Assembly (NCBI RefSeq): GCF_943734655.1 | Contig: NC_071354.1 | Span: forward strand, 7,596,001-7,660,000 | Direction of reading: 5' to 3' | Length of the DNA stretch: 64,000 nucleotides | From: Sabethes cyaneus | Taxonomy: Eukaryota; Arthropoda; Insecta; Diptera; Culicidae | Shown: one piece after another, positions 44,305 to 54,110 of the stretch | Layout: each line of letters begins with the position of its first letter | Numbering within the stretch: the stretch's first letter is position 1 | Made by a program: the position numbers and the translations under genes | The notes under the pieces: generated by a model | What the model saw: the letters and a program-made list of their open reading frames with translations, nothing else | The model's database searches: none | What the model was told of the DNA's origin: nothing

Positions 44305-46345
44305 ATGACTCAACGGCCTCGATACATGGATGCAAAGCAACCGAAGTCCGGTCCCGGTGCCGAGCGAGTTCGACGCTGCCGGACTAAAATCAAAGCGATC
44401 AAAATTAGAGCGGCGTCTCCCGCGGATAGTTGCAACAATGGAAGCGGATCTGGAGGTAGGCAGAAAACCGTTCAGATTTGTGCAGTTCCATCACAATAAA
44501 GTTTGTTTCTGTCTAGATTTTGAATCGGTAACCGTTAAAGGCAGCGAGGTTCACCTATTTAAATGTACAATCTGTGATCAGAATGCATTCAAAGTAACAC
44601 CGGTAATGTTCAAAATATGGATTTTTGTAGGGTTTCCGACAGACTGAATATTCGCCTTAATTTTAGATCGAATGCAACACTGACCACAAGCTGTGCGATC
44701 GATGTCTACTAGATTTGTTGACCAGAAAATTCGAAAGTGACACATCGGGCGATGAAAACGACACCAAATCATTCAATGTTTTGACCAGCATTAAAGAGGA
44801 ACCATTAGACGAAATTAGTGAACCGGAAAACGTGCAAACCGTTCATCAGCCGGAAGTTTGTGTTTTAGAATTCTCGCCCGGCGTTGCCAAGGTCGAGACA
44901 GAGGAAACAGATCCAGTGAAACAACCGCCAGAAAGTATAAAATTTAAGTGCAGCTTCTGCGACGAAGGAGCGTGTACCAGGAAAGCTCTGGGGGTACACA
45001 TTACTCTGTTTCATCCGGAGGAAAAGAAAAATCAGTGCCACATTTGTAAGCAGTTCTTCAAAGGTGTTGGCAGCTTGGAAGCGCACGCGAAAAGCGTTCA
45101 CGGGGGTTTTAGCTATGCCTGTGACATTTGCACGGAGGGCTATCACAAGGAGGAAAAATTGATTCACGAGTCGAACTGCCTGGGCAGACTGGTGCTGGAA
45201 TGTGCGGTTTGTCAGGAGGGTTTTGTGCTGAAGGAGGGCTTATGGAAACACCTGGATGGACATGAGGTTTGGCCCGAATGTGTACTTTTTATAATTAACT
45301 GTATTAAATGTTGGTTTTCAGCTTACGGAAGAGAACAAAGCTCTTTCTTTTCGAGAAACGCGTAAGAAATGGAAGGTGTTTACTTGCTTGCTATGTAGTG
45401 ATGATCGAGCTTTTGATGAAAAGTCTTACTTGCGGCATATTCACGTGAGTTGATAGTTTTAGTTAGAATAATCAATGGCATAATTGGTTCGATTTTAGTA
45501 TGAACATGATGGGTACCATCTAAAATGTAAAGACTGCGGGAAACAATTTCGCAAACAAATGCACCTGTCCGTTCATATTAGAGAACATTGCAAAATCGGC
45601 GCAAGGGCTCGGAAATATGTTGCTGATCATCCAAAGCTAGCGGTGGAATCACAGTGCCCACACTGCCCTAAGCGATACACCAGTGCTGCTTATTTAAATG
45701 GTCACATCACTAGGATTCACAAAGCATTACCCGTTGTCTGCGACATATGTGGTCATACTGCATTCAACAAGGAACGACTTCAATATCATATGGTTTGTGC
45801 TGGTCAGTATGTTAGTTGTCTAATGGTATTTTACTGTGTATTATTTACAGGTCAAAGCTCATACAGAACCGACAGAGCAATGTCCACACTGTCCGAAAGC
45901 GTTCCATCTGCTAGCTGACCTACAGCAGCATCTGATCACCCACGATACGGCCAAAAAATTTGTTTGCGCAGAGTGCGGCGCGGTGTTCAAGCGTAAGCTT
46001 GGTCTTGACACGCACACCCGTTCGCACCAGAAATTCGGTAAGGTACGAAAACGAACCACTGCGAATGAAACGGCAAAATTCCGTTGTGACACCTGTGGCA
46101 AACGATTCAAGCACAACTACCTTCTGCTGTCTCACATGCACATTCACGACCCCAATCGACATGTGGACAAGAAACATAGCTGCCTGGAATGTGGCAAGAC
46201 GTTTACCACCAAGGCCGGCGTGTACTATCATATGAAGCAGAAATTCGTTCACCAGCAAATAACCTGCACGGTTTGCAGTTTGCTTATCAAGGGCCGGGAA
46301 CGGTACCTGGAACATCTTCGTCTTCATTCGCAGAAACCGGCGTAA
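44305..46345 (+). CDS. C2H2 zinc-finger protein B, six exons, about 13 fingers
   Basis: A probable nuclear DNA-binding regulator. Exons inferred from GT-AG sites and frame: 44,305-44,455; 44,517-44,602; 44,667-45,266; 45,322-45,444; 45,499-45,792; 45,851-46,345; 582 residues. The introns are 54-64 bp. A basic AERVRRCRTKIKAIK motif is followed by a ZAD-like cysteine unit (CTICDQ...ECNTDHKLCDRC, residues about 67-92), an acidic linker with SIKEEPLDE (residues about 110-118), and about 13 C2H2 fingers from residue about 160 to the C-terminus (QCHICKQFF, KCKDCGKQF, QCPHCPKRY, VCAECGAVFKRK, RCDTCGKRFKHN, SCLECGKTF, TCTVCSLLI). It is paralogous to gene A, which lacks two of the fingers. It converges with gene C, the coding ends being 169 bp apart. 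Confidence 0.88.
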
Positions 46346-46514
46346 TTCAGTTTGGTGAACTTTTGAACAGGTAAAAATTATTAACAACAATTAAGAAAAT
46401 GTTTTATGTGTTTATTGAAACGTTCCATTGGATGACCAAAAATTCTGTTCTAACCTCACATCTGATGCCATTCTAAAAATTGTTCTCGCGTTCGACGCCT
46501 TCTTCGATTGGATG

Positions 46515-47532
46515 TCATACAATCGGCATTTTTTCATGAAACGTCAAATGTTTGCGCAAACCATTGCTGGTCGTAAAGCATTTATTGCACCTATCACAGC
46601 TCAGCTCCTGTTCGCCTTCGTGACTTTTCTGGTGCTGAACCAGAGCACCGTTTCGGTAGAACATTTTCGAACACTTATCGCACTGGTAGATTTTGGTTTG
46701 ATGCTTTGTCTGAAATCAAAATGCGATAATTAAATGTCCTAAAATTGATTTTGGGTACGACTCACTTTATGATAGTTCAACTTGCTGACGCTCTCGAACG
46801 TTTCGTTGCATCGTTCGCAGCGTACCACGGCGCCGGGATCCCGCGGATCAGTGTGGCATTTCAGGTGCCGCATCAGTTTGTACTTGTTGCTGTACTCTTT
46901 GTTGCAGATGTTGCACCTTGCCGTGCCCTCCGAGTGGATGTATTCGATGTGAGTTCTTAGCTTACCCTTCAGCAGCCGATGGCAGATGGTGCACTTGCAA
47001 CGGTAGCCCTGATGCTGGTTCTAAAATAGTTTAAAATTTACTTGAAGCTGTGCTTCGAATGAGTTAACATTCACAGCCTACATGAATGTGACTTTCGTAG
47101 TCTTCCCGCTCCGCGAATTCCTGGTTCTCACAGAGGGCACATTTGTACTGTCGTGTCTGCTGGTGCACTAGGAGGAGGTGTTTCCTTAGGTTAAATTCGT
47201 TGAATGATTCCCCACATTCAGGACATTGTTCAGTGTTAATGTCATGCTTGTCGTCAACATGCTGTCGGGCTTCGTGCAGATCTTTGAACAAAACCTCCTC
47301 CTCACATTCCTCACACCGAAATTGATAACCTTGATGGATTTTCTGTGAAACACCGGGCAACATAAAATCAGTGATATGTATTAAAAATCTGATGAATTTA
47401 ATTTACCTCCGTGTGATCTTGATAACTCTGCTCGTTGTCGAAATACTTTGCTGGACAAATCCAGCATTTTATGCGCTCCGTTTCCTCCGTGGTGTCGTCT
47501 ATGTTGCTAGTTTTTAAACTACTAGCGGTCAT
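46515..47532 (-). CDS. C2H2 zinc-finger protein C, four exons, about nine fingers
   Basis: Exons on the minus strand, from GT-AG sites and frame: 47,532-47,407; 47,342-47,082; 47,020-46,766; 46,709-46,515; 278 residues. The start is the ATG at 47,532 (MTASSLKTSNIDD). Fingers run from residue about 23 to the end (CWICPAKYF, RCEECEEEV, QCPECGESF, KCALCENQEF, KCTICHRLL, RCNICNKEY, RCERCNETF, QCDKCSKMF, SCDRCNKCF), most with C2H2 spacing. There is no ZAD or other N-terminal domain. It is probably a DNA-binding nuclear protein. A decayed copy of its last exon lies next to gene A. Its finger architecture is like that of A and B, suggesting an older common origin. Confidence 0.85.
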
Positions 47533-47829
47533 TACGTTTTAAAGGGTCAATGCTTTTACTATTTTTTCAGAAGAATGTTTGAAACAAAACTAATTTTTTA
47601 ATTCAGCTTGTGAAGGCCAGAGGAAAGCAAACATAAACATAAACAATCCGCTAACGTCAACCCTCTGTCATTCCCTAACTCGTGCAACAAATTTGACAGT
47701 ATCCAACATCTCTGCGCTATGGTGCGGTGGTTGGAAATCAAATGCCACAATAAGGACTTAGGATCAATAAATGGAAAACTCGTCTCTTCTATTCTACCCA
47801 TAATTCGAATTTGTATTTAAATATAATGT
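47533..47829. promoter_or_regulatory. Upstream region of zinc-finger gene C
   Basis: About 300 bp between the gene C start codon and a transposon end. It probably holds the promoter and 5' untranslated region. No specific element is recognised. The transposon inserted here would bring foreign sequence within 300 bp of the start codon. Confidence 0.4.
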
Positions 47830-48694
47830 CACAGAGAACAGACATTCATCTTGGCCTCGCAACGTGTGTAAAAGCTCAGCCACCATTTTGAATGTATGTG
47901 GTAATGCCTCCGCTACGTGGCGCTCACATCACTAATAGAAAGAGCTTTGGTTGTTAATATGTGTCAATACACATCAAAGCTATCGTCATATTTTCACCAA
48001 AGCATTTAACTTGTATTTAACAGTTGCTACAGCAACTAACGTATTGTTTACCCAAGCTGTCGAACTTGAAATAAAGGTAAACATTTAGCAACAATAGTAA
48101 CTAATGTAGAATTCCTGTTTAATCCTTCGGAGAAACTGTGTTTCTGTATCGGTCACCAGCTATTGGCAATTTTGGCTAACAGGCTGAGAATAAACTGCGA
48201 TTTTATCAGCCACCACCTTCGAGAGCAATGAATCGCAGCCAAACCGGCGCACCGGCGGATATCGTTGATGTGGTGCAGGTCTTCCGGTGTTTAAAGATGA
48301 AAAGTTCACTTTAGTACCACCGCGACGGGGCCATGCTGCATGTAACGATGAAATGGAACGATGCAATGTTGAAAAACTCACAATACGGCCAAAATAACAG
48401 AAAATATTGAATTGCGCTGTTCAATTCGCTGTTTTCAATGTTTAGCCGTATTCAACAAATAACATAAACAAAATCGATCCGTTGCTACAACCGCTGCTAG
48501 GTTGCTACAGTAACTAAGATTAGAGTTGCCAGTATTTCCAATATGTAGATTATGACAAGAATATACAATAAATTTGGCAATGCGGATATTGGGCAACTGG
48601 CGCACACTAAGAGAGATGTCGCTAGTGTCTTGCTTAAAAGCTTACACACCATTTGCGAAATATTTTATATGTACATAATTGTCTGTTCTCTGTG
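47830..48694. mobile_element. 865-bp TIR element with 7-bp target duplication
   Basis: CACAGAGAACAGACA at the left and TGTCTGTTCTCTGTG at the right are perfect 15-bp inverted repeats. ATAATGT occurs directly outside both ends (47,823-47,829 and 48,695-48,701), a 7-bp target duplication. The interior has no transposase frame. The same TIR occurs in the 303-bp element at 58,895-59,197, also with a 7-bp duplication. Confidence 0.85.
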
Positions 48695-49036
48695 ATAATG
48701 TGTTGAAATTGCTGTAAATTATCTTCTATGTTAGATCTGTCGATTGTCAGGTGGTTGGTTGGAGTGACGGTTTTCCTGATTTACCACCAGGGATGCCAGA
48801 TATTTTTTTGACAGGTCTGTATAATAATTTGTAAAAGTATGTATAAGTCTGTGGTCCATTGAAAACCCATCACTCGCTGCGCAATATCTGTCAATCCATT
48901 AGATTAGGTTGTTTTGCTTTAATGCGGCTCTTTTGCACAAAATCAGATTTTGGCAAAGTAGCAGATTTGTTTGAGAAAACCAACTCTAAGAATATCGAAA
49001 CGCAAGAGAACTTCATTGAAACATTTACTAAATAGA

Positions 49037-49248
49037 ACTTACTTATTAATGTGTCCTTGTCCGCTGGTCCGGCAGAGCAAAATCAGTGATCTCCACTGCC
49101 GACGATTGGCGACATGGCTTTAACCTATCGCCAGGACAGGTTCTCGTCTACAGCCTGGATGCAGTTGACTATGCTACGTCGCCATGAGCCCATGAGTCTG
49201 CCACTTTTACGCTGTCCTTGCGGATTCCAATCGAGCGGTTCTCTGCTC
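49037..49248 (-). pseudogene. C-terminal end and tail of a non-LTR element
   Basis: The minus strand encodes EPLDWNPQGQRKSGRLMGSW then AVDENLSW, a C-terminal block common in insect non-LTR proteins. It is followed by a short 3' region ending in a TAAG-like tail (plus strand AACTTACTTATTAAT, about 49,037-49,051). It reads in frame with a piece of an R1-type RT immediately to the right, which is not its natural partner. Confidence 0.55.
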
Positions 49249-49249
49249 T

Positions 49250-49430
49250 GCGCGGTTGCACCACAGCTAGCGCTGTTCAAGGCGTTTTTGACATCGATTG
49301 TGACTATGGCACAATACCTGTCGCCTCGTCTTTTCCGTCTCATAGGCTTCTCGGCCCACGGACTTTCTACGGTGGACTTCCCCTTACGGAAGCCAAACTG
49401 CGAACTTGCCAGCCCAACATTGATTTTTTT
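49250..49430 (-). pseudogene. R1-type reverse transcriptase fragment
   Basis: The minus strand encodes LASSQFGFRKGKSTVE then RRGDRYCAIVTIDVKNALNS. These are the QFGFRKGRST and DVKNAFNSA motifs of R1-clade RT. The remainder of the palm is missing. Similar motifs, more decayed, appear in the R1-type element at 60.2-63.7 kb (QFKFRKGKSTVDAI). Confidence 0.65.
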
Positions 49431-49762
49431 TGATGATACGGTGAACATGGTAGCTTGTGTATCATTTGTGTCTAGTTTAAAAGTAGCTTTATTGTGTGAA
49501 AACAAGTGCTATTAGTGATCTGTTGCAGTGATCTGACGGCAATTTTAGTGATATTAACAGATAAGTAAAAGTTTCTTTGCATACTTTTGATTTATTCTGT
49601 TTATCAACGGTTTAATTCTAAACCAGCGCCGTACATAGTGCCTATGAAAGTAGACGCTACGGCCGGCGGCTGCTTGAAATTTCATTGTTGTGTTTTTTTC
49701 ATTGTTCACTGCCTTGAGTGTCTGCCGTTGCTGCTGGACGAGTCCAGCCGGCGTGCGTGTGT

Positions 49763-51184
49763 ATGCAAGTCGGGATGGATTGTGCAGCATGTGGCAATGT
49801 AATTCGGGCCAGCGACGATCCAGTTGTTTGCGTAGGTAAATGCAAATCTGTATTTTGCAGAGTTTGTACGCCCCTAACAAAAATTGCTGCGAAAATCGTA
49901 AATGATAATGAAAATGTTGTCTTTAAGTGTGCATCATGTTTATCAGCCCAAGATAACGGTGGCAAAAATGACGCTGTCTGTAGTGAGCTGACTGAGATGA
50001 TAGGTAAATTATCATCTGTCTCTCAGTCGCTTGCACACAGCCCAAGCGAAATTGAAAGCCAGATAAATAGTGCAATTTCTAATGGTATCGATAGTATTTT
50101 GAAATCTATCAGTGAATCTCTTCGTGAGAGTATGGTAAACATTGAAGCCAGTGTTGCCAAAAAACTGGATGATTTCAAAAAAACTATTATTGATAACATG
50201 AGTCGGGATATTAGTGTAGCCGCAATGAGTAGGAAAAGAACGCGAAATGAGCGAACGGTTCACTCTGAATCGGACTCAAATCCCAGTAAGAAAATTTTAA
50301 TTATTCGTGATAAGCCGATTATTGACAATTATAGATCTGATGACGAGGTTTTTTCTAGTAATAATAAAACTTACGCGAGTGTGTTAGCGAGTTCATCCGG
50401 GAATACGGTAAATAAAGTCCAGCAAAAAGAGAAGCGTAAGGCTCGACCAGTCATTGTAATTAAACCGGTTGAGTCTTCTCAATCTAATGAAGATACTAGA
50501 TCTTTTTTAAAAAGAACATTAGATCCAAAAAAACACAAAATTAGTAACTTTAGAAACGGGAAAAATGGTTCGATTATTGCTGAGTGTGCAATAGGGGATG
50601 ACATTGAAGTCGTGAAAAATGACATTCAAAGCAATCTGGGTGAACAATTTAACGCTGTTATTCCTACAATTGCTAAACCGAAGGTTAAAATTGTAGGAAT
50701 GAGTGATCAGTATTCCCCCGATGTTTTCGTTGACTTGCTTAAGAGTCAAAACGAGAACATCGGCATTAATGAAGTAACAATAATTGCGCAATATGAAAAT
50801 CCACGCTTCAAATATAACAAATATAATGTAGTAATTGAAGTTGACAAAGACACTTATAAAAGTTTGATGAATGCTGGTAAAGTAGGCATCGGGTGGGATA
50901 AGTGTCCTGTTAAAGAGGCCGTTAATGTTTTGCGTTGCTTTAAATGTGGAGAATTTGGCCACAAAAGCACGGAGTGTGTTAATACTGAAACATGTTCTAA
51001 GTGTAGTGGAAATCATAAAACATCCGATTGCTCTTCAACTGAATTTAATTGCGTCAATTGTATAAAATCAAATAAAGAACTTAATATGAATTTGGACGTA
51101 AAACATCCAGCATCTAGCTCACAGTGTCCGGTTTATCGGAGACTGTATGAAAAAAGAAAGAGCAACATATTGTCAAGTAAATAG
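49763..51184 (+). CDS. ORF1 (gag-like RNA-binding protein) of the intact non-LTR element
   Basis: 473 residues from ATG at 49,763. The frame is open slightly further upstream, but only through non-ATG codons. The N-terminus has a cysteine-rich zinc unit of PHD/RING-like spacing (CAACGNVI...CVGKCKSVFCRVC...FKCASC, residues about 7-55), then a helical segment (residues about 65-150) and a basic, charged middle (MSRKRTRNERTVHSESD). The C-terminal part has an RRM-like region followed by CCHC knuckles (CFKCGEFGHKSTEC, CSKCSGNHKTSDC) and a last cysteine/histidine pair near HPASSSQC. PHD-like plus CCHC is known from CR1/Jockey-group ORF1. It ends in UAG at 51,182-51,184, and the same frame then continues as ORF2. 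Confidence 0.85.
   Translation: MQVGMDCAACGNVIRASDDPVVCVGKCKSVFCRVCTPLTKIAAKIVNDNENVVFKCASCLSAQDNGGKNDAVCSELTEMIGKLSSVSQSLAHSPSEIESQINSAISNGIDSILKSISESLRESMVNIEASVAKKLDDFKKTIIDNMSRDISVAAMSRKRTRNERTVHSESDSNPSKKILIIRDKPIIDNYRSDDEVFSSNNKTYASVLASSSGNTVNKVQQKEKRKARPVIVIKPVESSQSNEDTRSFLKRTLDPKKHKISNFRNGKNGSIIAECAIGDDIEVVKNDIQSNLGEQFNAVIPTIAKPKVKIVGMSDQYSPDVFVDLLKSQNENIGINEVTIIAQYENPRFKYNKYNVVIEVDKDTYKSLMNAGKVGIGWDKCPVKEAVNVLRCFKCGEFGHKSTECVNTETCSKCSGNHKTSDCSSTEFNCVNCIKSNKELNMNLDVKHPASSSQCPVYRRLYEKRKSNILSSK
51182..51184 (+). promoter_or_regulatory. Lone in-frame UAG between ORF1 and ORF2
   Basis: The codons read AAA TAG CAA CAA AAG GAA. ORF2 begins in the same frame directly after the stop and has no ATG before its first conserved endonuclease block. 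UAG followed by CA-rich codons is a context seen at known readthrough sites. Termination-reinitiation is the alternative. Only the frame relationship is seen directly. Confidence 0.55.
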
Positions 51185-53989
51185 CAACAAAAGGAATTGC
51201 AATGCGATGGGAAATTAGAAATAGTCTATCTGAATATTGCTGGTTTATCTACAAATTATGTTGCTTTGCGACATCTTGTAGAAATAAAACGTCCAATGTT
51301 GGTAGCACTAGCTGAAACTCATATAGTGGACGCTAATGCCTTTAACCAATATAGTATACCGGGTTATAAAGTTGCTTTTTGCCTTTCGCATTCCAGGCAT
51401 ACTGGTGGTGTTGCTATTTACGCCAGGGAATCAATTAAATTCAACATTCGTACAAACGAATCTGTTGAGAATAATTGGTTTCTAGGGATTTCAGTTGAAA
51501 GAGGCATGACGATTGGAAATTATGGAATAATATATCATTCCCCTAGCTTAAGTGACCAGCGCTTTTTAGAAATTTTAGACAACTGGTGGGATAATTTTAT
51601 AGACTTAAATAAACTAAATATTATTGCTGGTGATTTTAATATTGATTGGCTTAGTGGACAAAATTCGAATCAATTAAAGCTGTTAGCAGATTTTTACAAC
51701 TTTAGACAAACAGTTTGCCAATTTACAAGAATTTCCAGACACAGTCGAACGTTAATTGATCACGTGTTTTCGAACTTTGACATGGTACATTCTGTTACAG
51801 AGGCCGATTACAAAATTGCAGATCATGAGACAATTTTTATTTTGATCAAGAATGACCAAACCCGTGATGATAAAGTAAAGATAAAGTGCTGGAATAGATA
51901 TTCGAAGCAGGCAGTGTCTCAGCTTGTTTCGAGAAGCTTGGATTTTCTTCCAATAACTGGTGATGTGGACCACAAGGCAGCTGTTCTTACCAACACGCTG
52001 AAAGAGTGTACCAATAAGCTTGTTATTGAAAAATATGTGGAACTACATAATACGAACAACTGGTACTCTTTAGATCTGACACGTTTGAAACGGGAAAGAG
52101 ATAAAAAGTACAAGAAGTTTCGTAGAAGTAATAGTAGTGATGATTGGAGTAGATACACAGTCGCGCGTAACGTATATTCACGAGCCTTGAAAAAGGCTCG
52201 ATGTGATTATATACAACGGAAGATTAATCACCATCAAAACAACAGCAAAGAGTTATGGAAAATTTTAAAACAGTTAATAAAATGTAAAGATAACTCCCCG
52301 CGCTCCATAACTTTCAATGGCACTGAAGAACAATCGAGTCGAGTAATAGCGAATAAATTTAACAGTTATTTCGTTGATAGTGTTCAGCTGATCAATCAAA
52401 GTATTGATTTGGTCAGTGAACCTCACGAAATAATACAGCCGATTTCTAATATCAGATTTGATGGATTTCGCCCTATTACTTTTGCAGAGTTGAAGGATAT
52501 TTGTTTTTCTTTAGAGAAATCGGCTGGTATCGACAATGTCAACGCAAAAGTAATACAAGATTGCTTTCATGTCATCGGACGCGACTTGCTGGATCTTGTT
52601 AATGAATCGTTGCAAACTGGGCACGTGCCTAAAGTTTGGAAAGAATCGCTTGTGATTCCTATTCCCAAAGTTAATGGAACGGATAAAGCCGAAGAGTACC
52701 GTCCTATTAACATATTGCACACATTAGAGAAAATCCTAGAACTTGTTGTCAAAGGCCAGCTAATGAATTATTTAAACAGTCATCATTTGTTAATTCCAGA
52801 GCAATCAGGGTATCGAGAGGGACACTCTTGCGAAACTGCATTAAATCTGGTACTAGCAAAATGGAAAGAAAAAATCGAAGCTAAAGAAACTATTCTTGCT
52901 GTATTTTTGGATCTAAAACGCGCGTTTCAGACAATCTCCAGGCCCTTATTGTTACAAACCTTGAAACGATTTGGTATTGGAGGGCTAGCATATAAATGGT
53001 TTGAAAGCTATTTATGTGATAGAACTCAGAAGACTCGCTTTGATAATTTTAATTCTGAGTCCATAGCTAATACACTTGGTGTACCGCAAGGGAGTGTATT
53101 AGGGCCGCTTTTGTTCATAATTTATATAAATGACATGAAACGAGTTTTACGGTTCTGCGACATGAATTTATTTGCTGACGACACTGTTTTATTCATTGCG
53201 GCTAAGGATCCCAATGAAATTGTAACACTTCTGAACCAAGATTTACATTATCTTTCGGATTGGTTAAAGTTTAAACAGCTTAAACCCAACATTACCAAGA
53301 CAAAATATATGATTATTTCAGCCAACTCCAGACCAGACGTAAACGTTGTAATTGATGGTGAGGCAATTGATCGCGTAAATGAACTAAAGTATCTTGGAGT
53401 AATCATTGATGACAAGATAAATTTTAAGTCTCACATCGATAATGTCATCAAGAAAATGGCGAAAAAGTACGGTGTTTTGTGCCGCTTAAAAAATGAATTG
53501 ACAATTAGTAGTAAAATTCTTTTATATAAGTCAATCATTTCACCGCATATAGATTTTTGTTCATCCATCTTGTTCCTTGCAAACGAAACACAAATATTGA
53601 AGTTGCAGCGCTTACAAAATAAAGTTATGCGATTAATTTTAAGATGTAATAGATACGCTTCCTCACATATTATGCTGGACGCATTGCAATGGCTTTCTGT
53701 GAAGCAAAGAGTTTATTTTTTGACAATGGTGTTTCTTTATAAAATTCTTAATGGAATGCTGCCTCGATATTTGTGTGATCGAATTGAAAGGGGAAGTGAT
53801 TTGCATACGTACAACACTAGAAACGCGGAAGATGCGAGAACACCAAGTTTTTTGTTTGGAAGATCACAGAACTCTCTGTTGTACAAAGGAATTAACTTTT
53901 TTAATTCGATGCCGCGACAAATAAAACGTGCAGCAACAATGGCAGAATTCAAAAGGCTATGTATTTTACACATTAAAGCTACTTTATAG
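51185..53989 (+). CDS. ORF2 (endonuclease and reverse transcriptase) of the intact non-LTR element
   Basis: About 934 residues in the same frame as ORF1. APE endonuclease (residues about 10-220): LEIVYLNIAGL, LVALAETHIVDA, GGVAIYAR, IIAGDFNIDW, LIDHVFSNFD, ADHETIFIL. RT (about 450-720): EKSAGIDNVNAKVIQ, YRPINILHTLEKILEL, AVFLDLKRAFQTI, GVPQGSVLGPLLFIIYINDM, and the catalytic NLFADDTVLF. The thumb has LKYLGVIIDDKINFKSHI. The C-terminal region (HIMLDALQWLSVKQRVYF, YNTRN) is of the type found in CR1/Jockey-group proteins. All key catalytic residues are present. It nicks target DNA and reverse-transcribes element RNA there. The first in-frame ATG is about 37 codons in, beyond the first catalytic motif, so translation probably depends on passage through the upstream UAG. 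Confidence 0.9.
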   Translation, partial: QQKELQCDGKLEIVYLNIAGLSTNYVALRHLVEIKRPMLVALAETHIVDANAFNQYSIPGYKVAFCLSHSRHTGGVAIYARESIKFNIRTNESVENNWFLGISVERGMTIGNYGIIYHSPSLSDQRFLEILDNWWDNFIDLNKLNIIAGDFNIDWLSGQNSNQLKLLADFYNFRQTVCQFTRISRHSRTLIDHVFSNFDMVHSVTEADYKIADHETIFILIKNDQTRDDKVKIKCWNRYSKQAVSQLVSRSLDFLPITGDVDHKAAVLTNTLKECTNKLVIEKYVELHNTNNWYSLDLTRLKRERDKKYKKFRRSNSSDDWSRYTVARNVYSRALKKARCDYIQRKINHHQNNSKELWKILKQLIKCKDNSPRSITFNGTEEQSSRVIANKFNSYFVDSVQLINQSIDLVSEPHEIIQPISNIRFDGFRPITFAELKDICFSLEKSAGIDNVNAKVIQDCFHVIGRDLLDLVNESLQTGHVPKVWKESLVIPIPKVNGTDKAEEYRPINILHTLEKILELVVKGQLMNYLNSHHLLIPEQSGYREGHSCETALNLVLAKWKEKIEAKETILAVFLDLKRAFQTISRPLLLQTLKRFGIGGLAYKWFESYLCDRTQKTRFDNFNSESIANTLGVPQGSVLGPLLFIIYINDMKRVLRFCDMNLFADDTVLFIAAKDPNEIVTLLNQDLHYLSDWLKFKQLKPNITKTKYMIISANSRPDVNVVIDGEAIDRVNELKYLGVIIDDKINFKSHIDNVIKKMAKKYGVLCRLKNELTISSKILLYKSIISPHIDFCSSILFLANETQILKLQRLQNKVMRLILRCNRYASSHIMLDALQWLSVKQRVYFLTMVFLYKILNGMLPRYLCDRIERGSDLHTYNTRNAEDARTPSFLFGRSQNSLLYKGINFFNSMPRQIKRAATMAEFKRLCILHIKATL

Positions 53990-54110
53990 ACGTAATTTGA
54001 TTTATTTTTTGTATTGATTCAAGAAGATTGTATATTTTTTTAATTTTTGTATATTTTTTGGATATATTAAGTTATCATGTTCACTGATGATGATGGATTT
54101 AAAATTGTTA

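Larger units (their letters stand above)
49440..54110 (+). mobile_element. Intact two-ORF non-LTR retrotransposon (CR1/Jockey group)
   Basis: A plus-strand element with ORF1 (49,763-51,184) and ORF2 (to 53,989) free of internal stops or frame changes except one UAG between them. A leader of up to about 300 bp precedes it. The 3' region is about 120 bp and ends in an AT-rich stretch with TTATTATTATTA (about 54,108-54,120). It sits inside the hAT-like footprint between decayed non-LTR pieces. Exact ends and target duplication could not be set. Intact frames suggest a recent insertion. Confidence 0.8.

Noticed and set aside
47598..47801. Small upstream gene near gene C
   Set aside because: A 67-codon frame without motif, lying in the presumed promoter of gene C.
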